From positions 7,688,001-7,752,000 of the forward strand of contig CM106586.1 in assembly GCA_048013815.1 (NCBI GenBank): a stretch of 64,000 nucleotides of DNA. Direction: 5' to 3'. Made by a program: the position numbers and the translations under genes. The notes under the pieces were generated by a model that saw only the letters and a program-made list of their open reading frames with translations, had not been told where the DNA came from and searched no databases. Positions within the stretch are counted from its first letter, which is position 1; the number at the start of each line of letters is the position of its first letter. Shown here in pieces: positions 58,750 through 64,000 of the stretch. This DNA is from Setoptus koraiensis. Taxonomy: Eukaryota > Arthropoda.

Positions 58750-60177
58750 GTGAGTTGTTGCGTGCACCTGAAGGGAGCGCCACTGTGTTGAGTGGCATGT
58801 TATGTCAATTGGTGATTGTTTCTCTGACTGTCGGCCCCTCGTTTCCAATGGCCGTCAGTTGGAGTTCGGGTTTCCGGCCGCCTGCAACTCACTCACTCGG
58901 CTCAAATTGTCGCCCAAATCGGCCGATTGGCCCAATTGGGGCCCGACTTTCCAAATTGTCGCCCGAATTGTCGGCCGAATTGTCGGCCGAATTGTTGCCA
59001 AGAAGACGAAGAGCGTTCGTTGCCCATTTGACCTAATTATATCAGATGATTGATGGTGCAAATAGGACGACAAATGCAACGGCGCCACTGTCAAGCGGCA
59101 CAATGTTTGGCCCGCCGACACAACAAAAGAGCGCAATTGTCCCGGCAAAGCGATATGACCTCGCCACTCACATGCGAGTCGCCCAGTTGCAATCTGTTAA
59201 TATGAAACAGATAAAAATGTTACGTGCACAGGTAAAGTTTCATTTGTGTCGAGTGGCGCCAGTTGTGGGGCGCCATTGTTGCGAGTGCTGCCGCTGCCAC
59301 AGCAACCGCAACAAACACAATAAGTGGCCAAAAGCTGCCAAATTTGAGCTGCGGCAAGAAGAAAATTGAAACTGAACGAAAATTGATCTTGTCGCGCCAA
59401 ATTGATTCCGCTCTCGAGCCGTCAAAACGTGACTCGCTCGCCAGCGGTCAGTGCCCATAATCACTGGCGATTCTTCAGTGCCGACCGGTGGGCCCCATCG
59501 TCGACATTGCCGATTGGCAGTGTCGACTCGACGCTGTCGAGGGCCGAGCGAGCGCCAGATTCCGACGACCCTGACGATTCCGGCGATTCTGAGTCAGAAT
59601 TTCTGACCACAACGGCTGACCACAACGGCGGACGATCGCACGCAGCGCCAAACAAGCGATGTTTGCTCGCCTGTCTGCCGTCTTGAAACTTTGCATATCT
59701 CGTCGATGGGACCCCGTCGACGGGGCCAAGCCACACTCACACCGTGAATTCCGCAATTGATCACACTTGGGCCTCGCTCGAGGTGCAACCTGGTCCGGCT
59801 GTCCGGTCTCACTGGCCGGTCGGTCGAGCCAACGCTGCAGGTTGAGCGGGCCTCGCCAACCGACCAACTGACCGACCCGACAACCGACCGGCCCGACAAA
59901 TGACCGGCCAAATGCGACCGAATGGACCGGTGTCGCCGGTCACCAGTCACAGACATTTGCCAAATAGACTGGCAGTGGGCTGGCTGGCCAATATTTGTTT
60001 TTGACTGGGCGACTAATAACTGGTATTAGTGGCCTAGATTAGTGCGCCCATTTATCACTGGTGCGTCGCTTGCCCCAACTCAACTGGACAACTTGTCCGA
60101 GATAAGTGACTGGCGAGCCGACTGACGGGCCTCGCGAGCCCTGAGCAGCGTTGATTGCGTGAGGCCGATAACTGCAA

Positions 60178-60292
60178 CTACAAACGGACAAATGGCTGGA
60201 CGGACAAATGGATAACTGGGCAAACGGACAAGCGGACGGACAAGCGGACAAACGGATAAACGGATAAGCGCACAAATGGATAAATGGAGATG
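60178..60292. repeat. Imperfect GGACAAACGGATA array
   Basis: Repeated CGGACAA and CGGATAA words of 8-12 bp with variable spacing. Confidence 0.7.
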
Positions 60293-61684
60293 CTTATGGT
60301 TACAACTGCAATCTCCATTGCTGTTGTTTGTGGCCAGCACTCGACAATTGTTTGTTTGTTTGCATTGGTCAAGTCGGTCAAGTGTCGCTCCGTCGCTCTC
60401 CCATTGGGAGACAATTGGGAGTGGGAATCAAACGGGGCGACCGATTCGGGCGACTTGATAGCCGTTTCCAATGGAGACGCGCACGCCACGCCGCGCCAAA
60501 CAATATTCATAATAAATAATTAATGCCAGCGCGCGCGAATCAATAACTAACAACAATAACTCACTCAGGCCACTCAAGTGGCCGACTGGACAAGCTCATC
60601 CGGTTGCCTGGTGCACCTAGCGCCGTTAGCGACTCGCTCATGGCGCTCATGGCGAGCGCCAGCACAAGCCAACCGTTGAGGGGAGCGCGAATTGCTGAAG
60701 GGAGCAGCCACAAGGTGACCACCGGCGACAGAGTCGGGTTATAGTTGGCGATCGGACTGACAACTGGCGGCACTTATATATACAATGTTATACAATGTTG
60801 TGCAACTGGCTGTGGCAATCATTGGCAGTTATATAACGCACACAATGACAAGACGCTCCGGTTGGCACTTGATATTAACTAACTGGCGTTGAGTAGACAA
60901 AGACAATTTATGTGGCCGCATTGTGCGTGTGTGCCGGTGGCACCAATTTGGCGGGCCGGATAATGGACATATCGCACACGATCGAGGCAGCCCGACACAC
61001 ACGACAGAGACCGTGCGCGACCGTGGCCCGGCGAGCCCATTGAGACGGCCGAGACAGCCGAGACGACCGAGACGACCGAGACGACGACAGCGGCGCGCAC
61101 AAACGGTGCGCCCATTGTCCGTGAGCCGGCCACTAGCGCCAATTGCAACGGTTGCCGGACACTGGTCAGTTCGGGCTCGCCGGCCAGCGCCGAGACCAGC
61201 AGCCAGTGGCGAGACCAGCGGCCAGTGGCGAGGCCAGCGGGGCCCGTGGCGCCAAAGTGGGCAGGTTGCGGCAAGTGCCACTTTGCAGCTGTGCCATGGT
61301 CGACGCGGCGCGTCGGTCGCAAAAACGCACTGAATGGCGCACAAAGACGGATATGTGTTTAAAATTACTGTCGACGCCGGCCCGTGCCGCTGTAATGGTC
61401 ACTTTGGCCACTCACACCGGGCGCCAGTCGGCAGTGGCCGGCCACTAGCTACTCACTAGTGACCGCCGGCCGACCAGTGACCGGCGGCCGTCTAGTGGCC
61501 AGTCAATTGAGTGAAGAGCACACACGACAACAATGTCCGACAATGTTGGCCCGACACAATGTGACACCGCGTGTTTTATGGCCCCTGTTTCGCTCGGGCC
61601 GGTTGTCAATGATCACTGCAAATAGCGGCAGAAGCGGCGCCAACTAGCGCAAACATACGCGCCAGCGCCTAGCTCCGTTCGCGC

Positions 61685-61740
61685 ACTCACAAATAGTGAC
61701 TCACAAATAGTGACTCACAAATAGTGACTCACAATTCGTG
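61685..61740. repeat. 14-bp tandem array ACTCACAAATAGTG
   Basis: Three identical copies and a variant ACTCACAATTCGTG. The variant with its right flank makes a 9-bp perfect inverted repeat (GTGACTCAC / GTGAGTCAC). Confidence 0.9.
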
Positions 61741-62480
61741 AGTCACAATGCGAGCGAGTCTGGCGTCGTGCGGCCGAGCGCGGCCTCGCAGGCTCCCAGT
61801 CGGAGCGTTGCGGCCGGGCCGCATTTGCGTGGGGCGCGGGCCCGCTGGCGGGCAAACGCTGGCGGTCGCCAGAGTGCGTGTGCCCAATGACTTGAAACGT
61901 CGCTGTTTGACTTTGAACAAACACGCCAGCATGCACTCGAGCGGAGCCGCTCGGGCCCGCCAACGACCAGCCAGCCAGCCAGCCAACGAATGAATGAACT
62001 CGCCCGGCCGCCAGCTCGCCCCGCCAGCCGATCGCTACTTGCGACTCGCTAGGTGGCCGGCGCCCGAACCGGCGAGCGCCAGCGACTTTGTACTTTTTGC
62101 ACGCGCCAGCCCGTGCCCGTCTCGTGCCGCTCGCGCCGCCCGCGCACCGCCCGAGTCCCGCTGGCCGAAGTTGGCGCGCGCACTTGCCAGCTACGAGCCG
62201 GCGGCCAGCAAATGGCTGGCGGACAAAAAGAGTTTATTTATATGTGATTCATCTCATTGGCTCGTCCGGCTTGCGACGGCTCGTTTATTTGCCGCGTCGC
62301 TGGCGAGCTAGTTGAGCGTTTCGAGTTTCTGGCCGCAGCCGCTGGCCCCCGCTTCCAGGGGCCCCGGCTCGCGGGCCGGAGCCTGGCAGCCGAGCGAGAG
62401 TCTTGTTTCTGGCGCCAACTTAAGCGATCGTTTGGTCGCTTCGCGCACAAACCCGAGGCCGAGCGTCGCTGCTGTTGACT

Positions 62481-62600
62481 TGCGTCGATTCGCGCCCGTT
62501 CGCGCCCGTTCGTGCCGATTCCTATCGATTCCCGTCGATTCCTATCGATTCCCGTCGATTCCCGTCGATTCCCGCCGATTCCCGCCGATTCCCGTCGGTT
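62481..62600. repeat. 10-bp tandem array CCCGTCGATT, twelve copies
   Basis: Twelve units keep an exact 10-bp period with no insertion or deletion. Variants are CGCGCCCGTT, CCTATCGATT, CCCGTCGATT and CCCGCCGATT. Confidence 0.92.
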
Positions 62601-64000
62601 CGGCTCGGCTGGCTCCGATCGGGCGCAGTCCTTGGGGCCCGGCGTGGCGGCTTGCGCGATTCAATTGCGTTCTATTCAATTGAAACTAAACACTCGCCTC
62701 GACCGTTCGCAACAGCCAGCGACGGCGAACGGGTGCCGGTTGACCCGACCAGACACCATTAGCGATCGCTTGTTAGTTGAGTCAGGGGCGACATTGGCGC
62801 CCCTCGCTCACATTCAGCCGAGCAGCCGGCCCGGCCAGCGATCTATCTATCTATCCGTGTGTTTGCACGGGCTGACACTGTGTGGGCCTCGTTCAAACAA
62901 TCAAGTCGCGCACCAGTTTGAAATTGCCAGTTTGCAATGAATGTTGGCCCCTCAAATGATTGATTTCTCTTAATGACCCGCAAGCGGCCGTCCGCCAGGC
63001 CCGGCGCTTAGGTCGGGCTAGATTAGGTCGGTGCGGCGCGGCTCGGCTCTGCTTTAAATAGCTCGGTTCGGCGCGGTGCGGCCACGCTCAGAGCGGGCCG
63101 GTTCGCAACAGTCACTGCTGAACAGTGTGCCGGCCCGGTGGGCCTGCCAATCGTCTAACCGGTGGCCCCCCTGTCTAAAATAACACCGAGCTGACAAGTG
63201 AGATCGCCCGTTTGATGCATTTGTTTGCCGAAAACACGGCGTCACTAAGGGGCGCGCTCGGACCGCGGGCAGCTGTTGTCGCGCACGGCCGTCGTGGGGC
63301 CCAATTTAAAACAAGTTGGCCCCCTATTTGTATACTTTTATTTATATACAAATATAAATAAAGTTGTTTGATGAATTAATCCGTGTTTGACCGGGCGCCT
63401 CAGTGAGCGGCTGCCGGACAGGCGGGCCCCACGAGCCGAGTGTTTTGGTGAGATCGGTTGGGCCGCACTAGCCACTGCCACTAATTAATGAGATCGGGGG
63501 CCCCATCGCGGCCCATGCAATGGTTTCATCACTCACTTACTGGTGCTGGCTGCTTGTTTAAGCGGCCTATTATTAGGCCGGCGTGACATGCCATGGATAG
63601 GGCCACCCAACTAGTGATAGTACTAATGGTGCCCGCGACTAATAGAGTCTAGCCGCGCCGCTGCCAATATCGCCGGGCCCCAGCCAGTTCCGCCCCTCGC
63701 GCGGTCATTATGAATAATGATAAATAGATGGACTCACTTAGGGCCACGCGCACCCGCCGGGCATTGCGTAATGCGGCGGCACCCGCCGTTGCGTAATGCC
63801 GGCTGTATTGGTAGCATCGGTGACCGGTGCTGACCATAGCGGACGGTATCACTGCATACTATGCGGTGCATGAGCGTGCAGTGGCCGCGGTCGCTATGCA
63901 CCGAGCCGAGCCGCGCCGCGCACAACTGTCCGGCCAATCGGCGCTCGCCCGTTCGGTGTCCGGCGGCCCAGACAGCGCGCCAGATATCGGATACGCGGAC
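62601..64000. other. GC-rich noncoding DNA to the window end
   Basis: Contains a TCTA microsatellite near 62840, an AT-rich inverted repeat TATTTGTATA / TATACAAATA at about 63328-63358, and a duplicated CCGCCG...TTGCGTAATGC segment near 63755-63800. No gene recognised. Confidence 0.5.

Larger units (their letters stand above)
58756..62480. other. GC-rich noncoding DNA
   Basis: Nothing gene-like was recognised. It includes a GGACAAACGGATA-type array at about 60178-60292 and the 14-bp array at 61685-61740. Confidence 0.5.

Noticed and set aside
58340-58760. Possible long terminal repeat because of two TATA-like sites
   Set aside because: No matching second copy, primer-binding site or internal coding region in the window.

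Overview
The window is nuclear DNA of a eukaryote, most likely an arthropod. Genes carry short GT-AG introns (98, 105, 123 and 208 bp, plus one of 4.7 kb) and AATAAA signals. The best-matched proteins (an Uninflatable-type receptor and an SK potassium channel) read like arthropod members of their families. Long CAA/CAG tracts and many short tandem repeats are present. A chelicerate, perhaps a mite, is my guess; the sequence alone does not prove it. I see no rRNA, tRNA, CRISPR or intact transposable element.

Layout. 1-13.9 kb is GC-rich noncoding DNA full of short tandem repeats, with one candidate first exon (2469-2571, +). 14.0-20.3 kb is a compact cluster: ORC4 (+), KRR1 (-), an unrecognised secreted protein with a 14-residue tandem repeat (+), a partial duplicate of the KRR1 5' end (-), PSMG2 (-) and a LITAF-domain protein (-). 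21.1-39.4 kb is one large minus-strand gene, an orthologue of Drosophila uninflatable (uif). I joined its three coding exons (39366-38310, 38101-37492, 32814-21099) by splice sites and phase into a 4460-residue type-I-like membrane protein; the last exon alone is 11.7 kb. 39.4-47.9 kb is noncoding. 47.9-48.3 kb holds a weak small-ORF candidate. 49016-49700 (-) is the last coding exon of an SK calcium-activated potassium channel; its upstream exons were not found. 49.7-64 kb is GC-rich noncoding DNA with short tandem arrays and a few promoter-like sites.

How the genes fit together: ORC4 (replication licensing), KRR1 (40S ribosome assembly), PSMG2 (proteasome assembly) and the LITAF protein (late endosome membrane) look like a housekeeping block. 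uif (apical epithelial surface) and SK (membrane excitability) are tissue-type genes with larger spacing. No operon-like functional link is implied.

The most unusual signal is not a gene. At least nine perfect inverted repeats with 13-17 bp stems and 1-11 nt loops, unrelated to each other in sequence, lie only in noncoding DNA; about 0.01 would be expected by chance. They sit alongside many unrelated 10-18 bp tandem arrays. Together they suggest a local mutational habit (template switching and slippage) or a class of functional hairpins. A second point is the duplicated KRR1 5' end on the far side of the orphan secreted gene.
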